A DNA stretch of 64,000 nucleotides from JAOUEA01 sp963719165 (GCA_963719165.1 CAVRAV010000001.1:1798001-1862000); one strand, 5' to 3'; positions 32,574 through 43,254 are shown, numbered from the stretch's first letter. Notes: a model not told the origin generated them from the letters alone. Made by a program: numbers and translations.

Positions 32574-33997
32574 ATGGGCGACGAAACGATCACGATCCCA
32601 CCTGACGCGGGCCGCAGCTGGTGGCTGCACGAGGCCCTCGCCGCCGACCCGGGCGAGCCGGCCCCGCCGCTGTCCGCCGACACCGGCGCCGACGTCGTGA
32701 TCCTGGGCGGCGGCTACACGGGGATGTGGACGGCGTACCACCTCAAGCGACTCGACCCCGGCGTTGACATCGTGCTCGTGGAACAGGACATCTGCGGCGG
32801 CGGCCCGAGCGGGCGCAACGGCGGGTTCCTCAACGGCTTCTGGAACGAGGTCGAGACGCTTGCGCACGAGTTCGGCGATGAAGCCGCGCTTCGGATCTGC
32901 CGGGCCGGCGATGACAGCGTGGCGTCGATCGCGGCGTTCTGCGAGGAGCACGGCGTCGACGCGGAGCTGCACCAGGACGGGGAGCTCTCGGTCGCCGGAT
33001 CCGAGGCGCAGGTGGGGGGTGGGCCGACCTCATCATCACCGCCGATCGACTGGGCGTGAGCGACCTCTTCGACGTGCTCACGCCCGAGGAAGTGCGTGCC
33101 CGGGTCGACTCCCCCACCTTCCGCGGCGGCGTCTTCACGCCGAAGGGCGCGACGGTGCAGCCGGCGATGCTGGGACGCGGACTCCGCCGCGTACTCCTAG
33201 AGCTCGGCGTGCGGATCCATGAGGCCACGCCCGTCACCCGGTTCGGCGCGGGAACGCCGTGCGTGGCCGAGACCCCCGGGGGAACGGTCAGGGCGGGGGC
33301 GGCCGTGGTGGCGCTGAACGCGTGGGCGTCGCACTGGAAGCGGTTCCGCCGCACGATCACCGTGCGCGGCAGCTACATCGTGCTCACCGCGCCCGCGCCC
33401 GAGCGGCTGGAGGCGATCGGGTGGACCGACGGGATGGGCGTGTCGGACTTTCGCTCTGCGCTGCACTACCTGCGCACCACGCCCGACGGACGGATCGCGT
33501 TCGGGATCGGCGGGATGCAACCGAACCTGGCCCGCCGGATCGGACCCCGTTTCGCCTACGACGAAGCCGCGCTGCGGGTGGCCGCCCGGGACCTGTACCG
33601 CATGTTCCCCAGCTTCCGCGACGTCCCCATCGAGGCCGGGTGGGGCGGGCCCATCGATGTCTCCGGGACGCACCTACCGTTCTTCGGGACGCTCGAGAAG
33701 GGCACGGTCCACTACGGGCTCGGGTACACGGGCAACGGCGTGGGCCCCGCCCACCTGGGCGGGGAAATCCTCGCGCATCGCGCGCTCGGGCGCTTGTCTC
33801 CCCTCCTGGAGCTGCCGCTCGTGGACGCCGAGCCGAGGCGGTTCCCGCCGGAGCCCCTGCGCTCCCCGGGGACGCTCATCGCGAACCACGCCATCCGCCG
33901 CAAGGACGACGTGGAGGATCGCGGCGAACAGCCGAACCCCCTGGTGGACTTCGTCGCACGTCTGCCGAGGCGTCTGGGCTACCACCTCGGTCCGTGA
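32574..33997 (+). CDS. FAD-dependent amino acid/amine oxidase (DAO family), frameshifted
   Basis: The N-terminus holds the Rossmann motif VVILGGGYTGMWTAYHL (about residues 43-59) and GGGPSGRNGGFLNGFW. The second part (WADLIITADRLGVSDLF ... GWGGPIDVSGTHLPFFG ... GYTGNGVGPAHLGG) completes a glycine-oxidase/gamma-glutamylputrescine-oxidase-like fold of about 475 residues. The frame breaks in a run of six G at 33014-33019, where one more G restores QVGGWADLI. This is a typical homopolymer read error, so the gene may be intact in the organism. It is divergent from ilvD. The substrate is probably an amine or N-substituted amino acid. Confidence 0.75.
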
Positions 33998-34030
33998 CGA
34001 CGCGCTTGGGCCGGCACGCCAACTCGTCGG

Positions 34031-34868
34031 TCAGCCCAGCGCGATGAGGGCCACGCCCGCGAGGGCCATCGTCACGCCGAGGACCTGGGTGCTCCCCAAT
34101 CGCTCGTGAAGGAAGCCGCGCGCCAGCAGGACGGTGGCGACCGGGTACATCGAGGCCAGCACCGCGACGAGGCTGAGCAGACCGCGCCGGGAGGCCAGGA
34201 CGAAGAGCAGGTTGGCGCCGTTGTCCATGACGCCGACCGCCACGAGGGTCCCGAGCTGGCTCCGCGCCATCGCGAACGAGGGCCGACGAACGAGCAACGC
34301 GATGCCCAGCAGGACGAGCGCGCCCACCCGGACGAACAGGATCGTCCAGGCCGGATCCTCTTCGCCGCCGGCGTCCAGCAGCACCACGAGGAGGCCGAGC
34401 GTCGCGGCCGCGACGCTCGCCAGCACGACGGCCCGGGGATGGATCCGCGCCCCGGCCTCGTCACGATGGCGCGCCGCGAGGACGACACCACCGATGCGCG
34501 AGCGCCACCCCCACCAACTGGAGCGGAGCCGGCCGCTCCCCGCGGGCGAGACCCGCGGCCACGGGCACGAGCCCCGAAAGCGCGGCGATCGGCGCCACCA
34601 CGCCCATGGGGCCCAGCGCGAGCCCCGAGTAGAGCGCGGCGAGGCCGACCGTACCCAGCACGCCGGCGAGCAGCCCGATCAGCACCACCCGCGACGACGG
34701 GAACCCGGGAAGGACGATGAGCACCACCGCGACGGTGAACGCGAATCCGGCCAGCTGCGAGACCGCGGAGACCGTCAGGATGGATAGGCGCCTCGTGGAG
34801 AGCCCGCCCAGGAAGTCGGCGGAGCCCCAGCTTGCCGAGGCCCCCAGGGCCAGCACGATCGCGAGCAT
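34031..34868 (-). CDS. EamA/DMT-family transporter, frameshifted
   Basis: The first half (MLAIVLALGASASWGSADFL, GLAALYSGLALGPMGVVAPI) and the second half (LFVRVGALVLLGIALLV, VGVMDNGANLLFVLASRRG, YPVATVLLARGFLHERL) are the two EamA repeats of a ten-helix drug/metabolite transporter. The frame shifts near 34493-34499; removing one base turns CTCGCGCATCGG into an Ala-Leu-Ala-Ile-Gly reading and joins the halves (about 279 residues). The substrate is unknown. It is convergent with the oxidase gene. Confidence 0.72.
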
Positions 34869-34942
34869 CGCGCAACGCTAGCAGCGGCCTTCCGTCTCGC
34901 TCCCCACATAGACTTCGGAGGACCCAGCCGAGGAGGCACTCC

Positions 34943-36148
34943 GTGGATATGCGCCTGAGCGCCGAGGACGCGCACCTGCAGGCACGTGCGCGCGCCTTCA
35001 CCGACCAGGTGTTGATCCCGCTCGAGGACGAGTGCGAAGACAACGACGGACTCTCCATCGCGAGCGCGGCGGCGGCCAAGCAGGCGGTGCTGGACCACAG
35101 GTTCAACGGCATCAACCACTCCGTCGCCGACGGCGGACAGGGATTCGACCTGTTCCAGCAGATGCTCGTCGAGGAGCAATGGGGACGGGCGACCGGGGCG
35201 CTCTGGGACATCCCGTGGCGCCCGGCGATCCCGCTTCGCCGCGGCACCGAGGCGCAGAAGGAGCGGTACCTGCGCCCCGCGTTGCGGGGCGACCGGCGAG
35301 ACGCGTACGCGATCACCGAGGAGGGAGCGGGATCGGACCCCACCATGGTCGCGACGACGGCGCGGCGCGACGAGGGCGCGTGGGTGATCGACGGGGAGAA
35401 GTGGCACGTCACGTCCGGCGACGTCGCCGACTTCTTCGTCGTGCACGCCCACGTGGATGGCGATCCCGCCCTGGCAACCGTCTTCTTGGTGGACAAGAGC
35501 GCGCCGGGCGTGCGCCTCGTTCGCACGCCGAAGTACACGCACACGTTCGTCTTCGAGCATCCGATCTTCGCGTTCGAAGGGGTGCGCCTGGACGACGACG
35601 CGATCTTGGGCGAGGTCGGGCAGGGCTTCGAGCTCACCAAGGATTGGTTCGTCGAGGAACGGATGATGATCGGGGCGCGAACCGTCGGCGCCTCGACCCG
35701 GGCGCTGCGAGCGCGCGCTCGACGTTCGCGACAGGAGCGCGTCCAGTTCGGCCGGGCCATCGTGGGCTTCCAGGCGATCGAGTTCATGCTCGCCGACATG
35801 GCCGCCGAGCTGATGGCCGCGAAATCGCTGCTGTATCGCGCGTGCTGGGAGGCGGCGCGGGGCGGCGCAGACCGCAAGCAGACCCATGCCATGGCGAGCG
35901 CCGTCAAGCTCGTGTGCTCGGAGACCGCCGGACGGATCATCGACAAGGCGGTCCAGATATTCGGGGGACGCGGCTACATGCGCGAGGAGCCCGTTGAGCG
36001 CCTCTACCGAGAGATCCGCGTGGACCGGATCTGGGAGGGGACCTCGGAGATCCAGCGGATGGTGATCGGCAACGAGCTGCGCAAGCGTGGCGCCGAGCTG
36101 TATGCGGGGTGGCCCGGGATCGAGGCACGCACGCCCCGGGGGGCGTAA
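34943..36148 (+). CDS. acyl-CoA dehydrogenase
   Basis: FAD-dependent alpha,beta-dehydrogenation of acyl-CoA. The 401-residue protein has AYAITEEGAGSDPTMVATTA (flavin-binding loop, about 127-146), WVIDGEKWHVTSGDVADFF, FGRAIVGFQAIEFMLADMA, and the C-terminal FGGRGYMREEPVERLYREIR and IWEGTSEIQRMVI signatures. The GTG at 34943 follows AGGAGG by 6 bases. Chain-length specificity cannot be read. A second family member lies at 56832-58010. The gene may run with the small 36183 gene downstream. Confidence 0.92.
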   Translation: MDMRLSAEDAHLQARARAFTDQVLIPLEDECEDNDGLSIASAAAAKQAVLDHRFNGINHSVADGGQGFDLFQQMLVEEQWGRATGALWDIPWRPAIPLRRGTEAQKERYLRPALRGDRRDAYAITEEGAGSDPTMVATTARRDEGAWVIDGEKWHVTSGDVADFFVVHAHVDGDPALATVFLVDKSAPGVRLVRTPKYTHTFVFEHPIFAFEGVRLDDDAILGEVGQGFELTKDWFVEERMMIGARTVGASTRALRARARRSRQERVQFGRAIVGFQAIEFMLADMAAELMAAKSLLYRACWEAARGGADRKQTHAMASAVKLVCSETAGRIIDKAVQIFGGRGYMREEPVERLYREIRVDRIWEGTSEIQRMVIGNELRKRGAELYAGWPGIEARTPRGA

Positions 36149-36182
36149 GGTCGCACCGGACCCGATGACCGAAGGAGCTGTC

Positions 36183-36374
36183 ATGTACGGCGAGCGACCA
36201 CACACGGAGGGCGGCGGAAGCGGTGCCGACCGGGGCGGCCCCGATCAGGAACGGATGATGCAGGAGGCCGAGCGCGAGCGTCTCGTCGAAGAGGCCGAGG
36301 ACATCCACGCGCAGGAGGCGGCGGAGCGCGGAGAAACGATCCCGAAGCGCCCGTGGTGGAAGTTCTGGGCGTGA
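36183..36374 (+). CDS. small acidic hypothetical protein
   Basis: The 63-residue protein starts MYGERPHTEGGGSGADRGG after GAAGGAG. A Glu/Arg-rich helical middle (QEAERERLVEEAEDIHAQEA) leads to a conserved-looking basic-aromatic end, PKRPWWKFWA. That ending resembles C-terminal tails of small actinobacterial proteins that may touch membranes or ribosomes, but I cannot name a family. It follows the acyl-CoA dehydrogenase by 34 bases. Confidence 0.6.
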   Translation: MYGERPHTEGGGSGADRGGPDQERMMQEAERERLVEEAEDIHAQEAAERGETIPKRPWWKFWA

Positions 36375-36435
36375 GGCCGGTGGACGTTCGGTCGTGAGGC
36401 AGCTGGGAGCTCTGCCGTGAGGACGGGCACGCCGC

Positions 36436-37096
36436 TCAGGTCCCGTCCAGGCAGCCTTCGACGGCGTCGGGTAGCCCCGGGATCGTGAGACCCGCCCCGC
36501 CGTCCACGAAGTCGTAGCGCACGCCCTGCCAGGTGCCGGGCAGGCCGGGGTAGGCACGGCGGGCGGTATCGCCCGCATCCCACTGGAACCCGCTCCAGTC
36601 GGGCGAGACGAACCCGGCGGTGTCATAGGGAGCCACGGCGACCACCCCCCGCCCGAACCGCCGCTGTTCCACCAGGAAACGGCCCTGGTACGCGGGATCG
36701 TCCTTCGCGTAGAGCTTGATGTACCAGCGCTCGATGTCCTTGAGATACCCCTGCTCCGACGGCGGCGACTCGGGTCCCACGAAATAGCGCATCTCCACCA
36801 CCTCGAGGGGGCCGTCGACCGGAGCCGTGCGCCGGATGAGCCCGAGTGGGTCCGTGAACCGGGGCGAGTCCGCAGCCGGCGACCTCCAACCCCCGACGCA
36901 CGTGGGGGAGGCGGCGCCCTTCCTCGGAAGCGGCGTGAGCGGCAACGCGGGCGCGGTCGGGGAGACGCCCGCCCCCGATGCGTCGGAGGCCACCACGGGC
37001 GAGGAGGCCGCCGGTCTGCTCCGTGTTGCCCTGGCACGCAGCGGCCGTGGACGCCACGGCGACCAGCGCGATGATCAGGGTGGTGAACCTACGCAC
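36436..37096 (-). CDS. putative lipoprotein, frameshifted
   Basis: The GTG at 37096 opens VRRFTTLIIALVAVASTAAAC, a lipoprotein signal with cysteine near residue 21 (positions 37096 to about 37034). The linker then changes frame near 36985-37025. The mature domain continues in the next frame: MRYFVGPESPPSEQ, DIERWYIKLYAKDDPAYQG, RFLVEQRRFGRGVVAVAPY, ending CLDGT at 36436. One base restores it. I do not recognise the globular domain. It is divergent from the phosphoesterase gene, whose product is also exported. Confidence 0.6.
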
Positions 37097-37162
37097 CTGC
37101 AGCTCCGAACGCCTCGAGAGGGACCGCAAGGATACCGACCCCATCCCCGCTTGGTAGAACTG

Positions 37163-38573
37163 ATGCCCATGCCCGCACGCACCCATCCCCTCGACGAAGG
37201 ACGCGGCGACGCCCATCCGTTGCCGATGAGCCGTCGGAAGTTCCTCACCACGTCGGCGATGGCCGTCGCGGGTGGCGTGCTGTTCTCCTGCACGGGCGGA
37301 CGCACGATCCCCACCGTGAGCGACGCCACGCCGGCGTCGGACACCGCGACGCCGATCAAGCGCGTGATCTACGTCATGCTCGAGAACCGGAGCTTCAACA
37401 ACGTGTTCGGCGGGTTCCCGGGGGTCGTGGGCACCGACACGGGCGTGAGCTACGGCAAGGAGGTGCCGTTGCGCGACTGCCCGGACTGGCTGCCGGGAGA
37501 TCTCCCGCACGACCGCGCCGCGTATCTGAACTGCATGAACGGCGGGAAGCTCGACGGGTTCGGCACCGGGATCTACGGGCCGGAATGGGCGTACTCCCAG
37601 CTCCGTGAGCACCAGATCCCCAACTACTGGCGCTGGGCGCGCGAGTTCGCGGTCTCCGACCATTTCTTCGCATCGGCGTCGGGACCGTCGTATCCCAATC
37701 ACTTCTTCTTCATCGCCGGGACCTCGGGCGGCGTCATCGACAACCCCGAGAACATCGAGACCCGGGTGGACGGCGACAAGAAGTTCAAGAGCTGGGGCTG
37801 CGACGCCCTGGGCGCCGACGTCTTCGTGTTCGCCAAGGACCCCCAGGGCAACCTCTCCAAGCACGACACCTGCTTCTCCTTCCCCACCGTCGGTCAGCAG
37901 CTCACCCAGGCGGGGGTCGACTGGACCTTCTACTCGGCCTCGCCCGGACAGACGGGCTATTTCTGGAACGCGTACAACGGGATCTCCGAGGTCTTCCACA
38001 CGGACCTGTGGCATGAGCACACTCGTCCCGTCGACCAGCTCGTGCAGGACATCGGCGCGGGCGACCTGCCCGCGGTCACGTGGGTGACTCCTCGGTTCGA
38101 GCTCTCCGACCACCCGCCGGTGAGCACCGGGTTCTCCCACAACTGGGTCACGGACATCGTGAACGCCGTCATGACCTCGGCCATGTGGGAGCACACGGCG
38201 ATCTTCGTGACATGGGATGAGTGGGGCGGCTTCTACGACCCCGTCGCGCCCCCCGTCGTGGACGATGTCGGGCTCGGCTTCCGGGTCCCCCTGCTCACCA
38301 TCAGCCCCTACACACCGCGAGGCCTCATCGATACGCAGGTGGGCGAGTTCTCGACGCCGCTGCGATTCATCTCCGACAACTGGGGCCTGAAGTACCTCAC
38401 GCCGCGGATCGCGAACACCCACGACATGTCGCACCTGTTCGACTTCCGACGCCAAGCCGCGCGCGCCGATGGTCTCCCCCAAGGAGGCGCCCACCTACGG
38501 GACCCCGTGGCAGTTCCCCACGGACTACCCCGGGTGGCCTGCGGGCACGGTTCCCACGACGGACCCCTTCTGA
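37163..38573 (+). CDS. Tat-exported phosphoesterase (phospholipase C/acid phosphatase family), frameshifted near the end
   Basis: The N-terminus carries the twin-arginine signal MSRRKFLTTSAMAVAGG followed by LFSC, a possible lipobox. The catalytic domain shows VIYVMLENRSFNNVFGGFPG (metal-binding Glu-Asn), SDHFFASASGPSYPNHFFF, and WDEWGGFYDPVAPP, all typical of the PF04185 phosphoesterases. An extra C near 38446 shifts the frame; the native C-terminus (KPRAPMVSPKEAPTYGTPW ... TTDPF) is read in the next frame to TGA at 38573. Cleaves phosphodiesters or phosphomonoesters outside the membrane; phosphate scavenging is plausible. Confidence 0.82.
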
Positions 38574-38607
38574 GGGCTCGGTCCCGTCGGCCCGTCTTGA
38601 ACACAGG

Positions 38608-40771
38608 CTAGCTGCGAGGGAGCACCAGCACGTCCACGGCCGCACAGCCGACCGGCGACACGATCAGGGGATTCACGTCGAGGGCGTCGAGCCGATCGCC
38701 CAGGTCCGCGGCGAGGACCGACAGGCGCACGATCGCCGAAGCGAGCGCGCCCACGTCTGCGGGCGCCGCGCCGCGGAGGCCCTCGAGCAACGGACGGGCA
38801 CTCAGCCCGTGCACGAGCTCGCGTGCGCGCCGTTCGTCCAGTGGCGGCAGCGCCGAGGCGCCGATCATGCAGCAACTCCACCAGGACGCCGCCGGCCGCG
38901 ACGACGACCATCGGGCCGAACTGGGGGTCGCGCACGATCCCGAGGGCGAACTCGACGCCCCCCGCTGACCATCGGGAGCCACGATCACGTCCGGGCCGAG
39001 GCGCGCCGCCAGGTCGTCGTAGGCCTCCCGGACCTCGTCGCGATCTGCCAGCGATACCCGCACCCCGCCAACCTCGGACTTGTGATGGACGCCGGGCGCC
39101 GCCGTCTTGAGGACCACCGGGTAGCCGAGCGCGTCCGCCACCGCCACGGCGTCGTCCGCGGAGCTCGCCGCCTGGGCTCGGACGACCGGCACGCCGTAGT
39201 CCGCGAGCAGCGCGAGGCCCTCGAGCTCGGTCAGCATCGAACCGGACTCCAGGCGCGCGCCCCAGCGCGATCGCACGTCGGAGCTCACCGCGTCGGGGAC
39301 CACGAGGCTCGGGCGCGCGGAGAGGTCGCGATACCGCATCAGATGTCCCAGCGCCTTGAGGCCCGAGGCGGTGCCTTCGAGGACCGGGATGCCCGCCTCG
39401 CGCAGGTACCGACCTTCCTCGGGCGCCACGGCGCTCGCGAGGTTGGACAGCACGCAGAAGGGCTTGGTGGTTGCCGCCGCGACGTCGAGCGCCACCGCGA
39501 GGTACCCCTCGTCATAGGGCTGCCCCTGGCGAGTGAGGTCGACCACGAACGCAAGGGCCGCGGTGTCGGGATCGTCGTGCAGCGCCAGGAACGCGTCCCG
39601 GAAGATGCGGTCCGCGTCGATGCCCGTCCCCCAGGCGTCGAGTGGATTGGCGGCCTCGAGCCCGGGGTCCAAGGTGTCCGCGAGCTCGGCGCGCGTGTGC
39701 ATCGGAGATCGCAGCGAACGGCACCCCAAGGTCCTGGGCGACGTCCGCCAGCAGGGCGCGCTCGCCGCCGGAGTCGTGGACGCGTGGCGATGCCCTCCCC
39801 CGTCGTGACGCGCCTGGGGGACGCGAACAGCTCCATGGCGTCGGCCATCTCTTCGAGCGAGCGGACCTCGAGCACGCCATAGGCGTCGAACAGCGCCTCG
39901 TACGCGCCGTGCTCGCCCGCGAGCGCCCCCGAATGGGCCGTGACCATGGCCTTGGACCCTTCGGTGCGACCGACCTTCAGCGCCAGCACCGGGATGTCGG
40001 AGGCGGCGGCGCGCGTCGAGCTGCGCTCGGAAGCGATCCGGGCCTCGAACGGTCTCCAGCAGCAACGCGAGCACCCGCGTGCTCGACAGGCCGAGCGCGT
40101 ACTCCATGTAGTCCGCCATGGTGGTCACGATCTCCTGGCCGCTCGAGACCAGCAGGTTGAACCCGATGCCGCGGTCACTGAACGCGAACGCGGCGAACGC
40201 GGAACCGCTGTGCGAGATGAAGGTGACCGGGCCGGGCCGCAGGACGTCCGGGGTGTCGAAGCCCGTGGCCCGCAGGTGGGCCTCCTCGTTCAGGAACCCC
40301 ATCCCGTTGCCGCCGCACAGCGGGATCCCCGCCTCGCGCGCGAGCGCGGCCACGCGCTCGAAGAGCGGCGGGCGGTCCGGGTCGGGATCGGCCTCGTGCA
40401 GCGAGGAGAAGGTGACCGCCGAGCGCGACCCCGCCGCGATGGCCTCCGCGAGCGCCCCCTCGATCCGATGGTTCGCCACGCCCAGGATGGCGAGGTCCGG
40501 GGGGCCGGGAACCTCGGCCACCGACGGGTAGCACCGGTGGCCGAGCACCTCGTCGTAGCCCGGGTTCACGGGGTAGATCGCGCCCTCGTAACCCGCCGCG
40601 CCGCAGCTCCACCATCATCTGGCGGCCGAGCGAACCCTCCTTGACGCTCGCGCCGACCACCGCGACGGACCGGGCCACGAGCATGGGCTCGAGGGCCGGA
40701 CGCGCGGGTCCCTCGGCACGGGGTTCCCCTGGCGGCTCGATGCCGGGTCCGGGCCCGGCGGTGCGTGGCAC
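38608..40771 (-). pseudogene. acetate/acyl-CoA ligase (ADP-forming) with about six frameshifts
   Basis: Pieces in three frames add up to one roughly 720-residue ADP-forming acyl-CoA synthetase: SVAVVGASVKEGSLGRQMM (CoA-binding domain), PVNPGYDEVLGHRCYPSV, GNGMGFLNEEAHLRA, TFISHSGSAFAAFAFSDRG, LEAANPLDAWGTGIDADRI, then an ATP-grasp part (YPVVLKTAAPGVHHKSEVGG, LDALDVNPLIVSPVG). Breaks fall near 40590, 40050, 39782, 39702, 38967 and 38868, each one base. Residues on both sides stay conserved with no in-frame stops, which argues for local read error over true decay. The GTG at 40771 lies 4 bases after the upstream oxidoreductase stop. Confidence 0.75.
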
Positions 40772-40775
40772 GGCC

Positions 40776-42395
40776 CTACTTCTTGGCGATGGCCTTGTCC
40801 TTCTTGGCCATCTTGAAGGCCTGCCACCCGGGGATGCCGTTCACGCCGCCGCCGCCGTGCGTGGCGCACGACCCGTGGTAGAGGCCGCGGACGGGGGTGC
40901 GGAAATCGGCGTAACCGGGGGCGGGACGCATGTGGAACAGCTGATCCACGCTCAGCTCGCCGTGGAAGATGTTGCCGCCGATCAGCCCGAGCTCCTGTTC
41001 CATGTCGTAGGGCCCGATCACCTGGTAGTCGATGATCGAATCCTTGAAGTTCGGCGCGAGCTCGTTGTAGCCGTCGAAGATCCGTTGCGCGTAGGCGTCG
41101 AGCTCGTCGCGGTGCGGCTCCAGGTTCCAATCGTCGGGCACCCACTGCGTGAACATCGAGAACACGTGCACGCCCTCGGGCGCGAGCTTCTTGTCGAGCG
41201 TGGTGGGGATCGTGCCGTCCACGAAGGGCGCGACGGCCGGCTTGCGATCGATGTGCGCGTCCTGGAACGCCCGCTCCGCGTACTGCGGGCTGAGGCAGAG
41301 CTCCACCGAGCCCGTGTGGTGGGCCTGCTGCTCCTTCCCCGGCTGCGCCACGAAGTCCGGCAGTTCGGAGATGGCGACGTTCACCTTCACCGTGCCCGAT
41401 CGGGTCTTCCACCGCTCGATGTCCCACACGAAGTCCGCGGGAAGCTCGTGGCGATCGAGCAGGTCGAGGAACGCGATCTTCGGGTGGATCGTGGTGACCA
41501 CGACCGGGGCGCGCAGCTCCTCGCCGTTCTCGAGCGCCACGCCAACCGCCCTGCCGCCGCGGACGAGGATCTTGTTGACCTTCGCCTCGGTGCGGATCTC
41601 GCACCCGAACGATTCCGCCGAGCGCCGGATGGAGTCGGACACCGCGCCCATGCCGCCCTGCTGGAACCCCCAGGAGCCGAGGTGACCGTCGCCGACGTCC
41701 CCGATGGAGTGGTGGAGCATCACGTACGCCGTGCCGGGCTCGTCCGGACCCGCCCACGTGCCGATCACGCCGTTCACCGTGAGCATGGCCTTGATGGCAT
41801 CGGATTCGAACCAGTCGTTCAGCAGATCCGAGACGCTCATCGTGAACAGACGCGTCACGTCGGCCACGCCGCGCTGCCCGAGGCCGCGCATGTTCCACGC
41901 GGTCTGGGCCTGGGGCAGGAGGTCGCCCAGCTTGGTGGAGCCCACATGGGGCGGAACGGAGAGCAGGAGCGGCCCCAGGACGTCGGAGACACCTTTCATC
42001 CACGCCTCCCATTTGGGGAGTGTCTCGGCGTCCTTCTTCGAGAACTGCGCGATGGACTCGTGGGACTTGGCGGCGTCGTCGGCGTACACCGTGATCGCCC
42101 GTCCGTCCGGGAACGCCTGGAAGTACGGCCCGAACGGCGTGACGTCGTAGCCGAACCGCTTGAGGTTCAGCTCGCGGATGATGGACGGCGGCATCAGCGA
42201 CATGACGTAGGAGTACGTGGTGACGTTGATCTCCGGGTGATCGGCGAACGGCGCGCTCGTGTCGGCGGCGCCGCCCGTCTTGTGCCGAGACTCGAGCACC
42301 ACCGTGCGCGCACCCTCGCGCGCGAAGTACGCGCCGGAGGTTAGTCCGTTGTGTCCGCCGCCGATCACGATGGCGTCGTAGGTGTTCGAAGCCAT
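40776..42395 (-). CDS. phytoene-desaturase-like FAD oxidoreductase (PYROXD2-type)
   Basis: The 539-residue protein has the FAD motif AIVIGGGHNGLTSGAYFA (about residues 9-26), RHKTGGAADTS, a long insert, GGMGAVSDSIRRSAESFG (second dinucleotide region), and the C-terminal GLYHGSCATHGGGGVNGIPG. This is the pattern of NAD(P)/FAD oxidoreductases related to carotenoid desaturases and PYROXD2. There is no carotenoid pathway nearby. It is first gene of an operon with the acyl-CoA ligase and is divergent from a TetR gene, so it is likely under that repressor. Confidence 0.87.
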   Translation of the reverse strand: MASNTYDAIVIGGGHNGLTSGAYFAREGARTVVLESRHKTGGAADTSAPFADHPEINVTTYSYVMSLMPPSIIRELNLKRFGYDVTPFGPYFQAFPDGRAITVYADDAAKSHESIAQFSKKDAETLPKWEAWMKGVSDVLGPLLLSVPPHVGSTKLGDLLPQAQTAWNMRGLGQRGVADVTRLFTMSVSDLLNDWFESDAIKAMLTVNGVIGTWAGPDEPGTAYVMLHHSIGDVGDGHLGSWGFQQGGMGAVSDSIRRSAESFGCEIRTEAKVNKILVRGGRAVGVALENGEELRAPVVVTTIHPKIAFLDLLDRHELPADFVWDIERWKTRSGTVKVNVAISELPDFVAQPGKEQQAHHTGSVELCLSPQYAERAFQDAHIDRKPAVAPFVDGTIPTTLDKKLAPEGVHVFSMFTQWVPDDWNLEPHRDELDAYAQRIFDGYNELAPNFKDSIIDYQVIGPYDMEQELGLIGGNIFHGELSVDQLFHMRPAPGYADFRTPVRGLYHGSCATHGGGGVNGIPGWQAFKMAKKDKAIAKK

Positions 42396-42465
42396 GGGTA
42401 CAGGTCCTTCCCCTCGGCCGGGACCCTGCTCCCGGGCCTGACGATCGCGCCAGTATCGCCTTTCC

Positions 42466-42481
42466 TTGAATGCTCAGTCAA
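42466..42481. promoter_or_regulatory. candidate TetR operator between divergent genes
   Basis: TTGAATGCTCAGTCAA is an inverted repeat (TTGA-x-TG-xx-CA-x-TCAA). On the minus strand it includes the TTGACT -35 of a TTGACT-N18-GATACT promoter for the oxidoreductase. A similar palindrome lies at 58059-58074. Confidence 0.6.
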
Positions 42482-42627
42482 CTTGGCGCCGCTTCGAGAT
42501 CCGTTTTGACTTCGCTGGTCATGCGGGTACAGTTGCGTCGCACGGTCGACCGATCGGGCCCTCCGGTCACGCATTCCTGTGTGGCGTTCAGCCGGGCCGA
42601 CGACCGGTCGGCGCGGAGGAGCGACCC

Positions 42628-43254
42628 ATGGCACGCACGCGACAGAGGAACGGCAGGGATCGTCATCAGGAGATCCTCGACGCCGCGGCGCGCGTGATCA
42701 CCGATCGAGGGCTCGCCGAGACCCGCATCTCCGACATCGCGGAGCGATGCGGGGTCTCTCCCGGCCTCATCCTCTATTACTTCGACTCCAAGGACCGGCT
42801 GCTCGCCGAGGCCCTGACGTCGGCCAACGACCAGTTCTATCTGCGTCTGTCCCGCGAGATGCGGCGCATGTCGTCGGCGCGGGATCAACTACTTCGCCTG
42901 GTGGAGCTGAGCGTGCCGGGTCTCCTTCCCGAGTTCGAGAGGCTGGACGAATGGGCGCTGTGGATCGAGATCTGGGTGCTTGCGCTGCGCGATCCGGAGC
43001 TTTCCAAAGAGCGAGAGGTCCTGGATCGGCGATGGCGCCAGTCGATCGCCGATATCGTGCGCCACGGACGGAGCACCGGCGAGTTCCCAGAGGGCGACGA
43101 TGCCGACGATCTCGGCGTCGCGATCGGCGCCCTGATCGACGGCCTCGCGATCCCGGTCATGATGAACGATCCCGCCTTCACGCCCGAGCGCATGCGCGAC
43201 ATCTGCATGGACGTGGCGCTGAAGCTGATCGGCTTCACCCCCGCCGCGACCTAA
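42628..43254 (+). CDS. TetR-family regulator
   Basis: The 208-residue protein has the N-terminal HTH: IAERCGVSPGLILYYFDSKDRLL (region about residues 39-61) after LDAAARVITDRGLAETRI. The C-terminal half is a ligand and dimer domain ending MDVALKLIGFTP. Start ATG 42628 follows GGAGGA. It is divergent from the oxidoreductase/acyl-CoA ligase operon with a palindromic site between. Repression of that operon, released by a small ligand, is the expected role. The ligand is unknown; an acyl-CoA or amine is possible. Confidence 0.9.
   Translation: MARTRQRNGRDRHQEILDAAARVITDRGLAETRISDIAERCGVSPGLILYYFDSKDRLLAEALTSANDQFYLRLSREMRRMSSARDQLLRLVELSVPGLLPEFERLDEWALWIEIWVLALRDPELSKEREVLDRRWRQSIADIVRHGRSTGEFPEGDDADDLGVAIGALIDGLAIPVMMNDPAFTPERMRDICMDVALKLIGFTPAAT

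Noticed and set aside
40615..42012. Long minus-strand frame inside the PYROXD2-type gene
   Set aside because: Alternate frame of a well-conserved flavoprotein; Arg/Gly/Ala-rich with no motifs.
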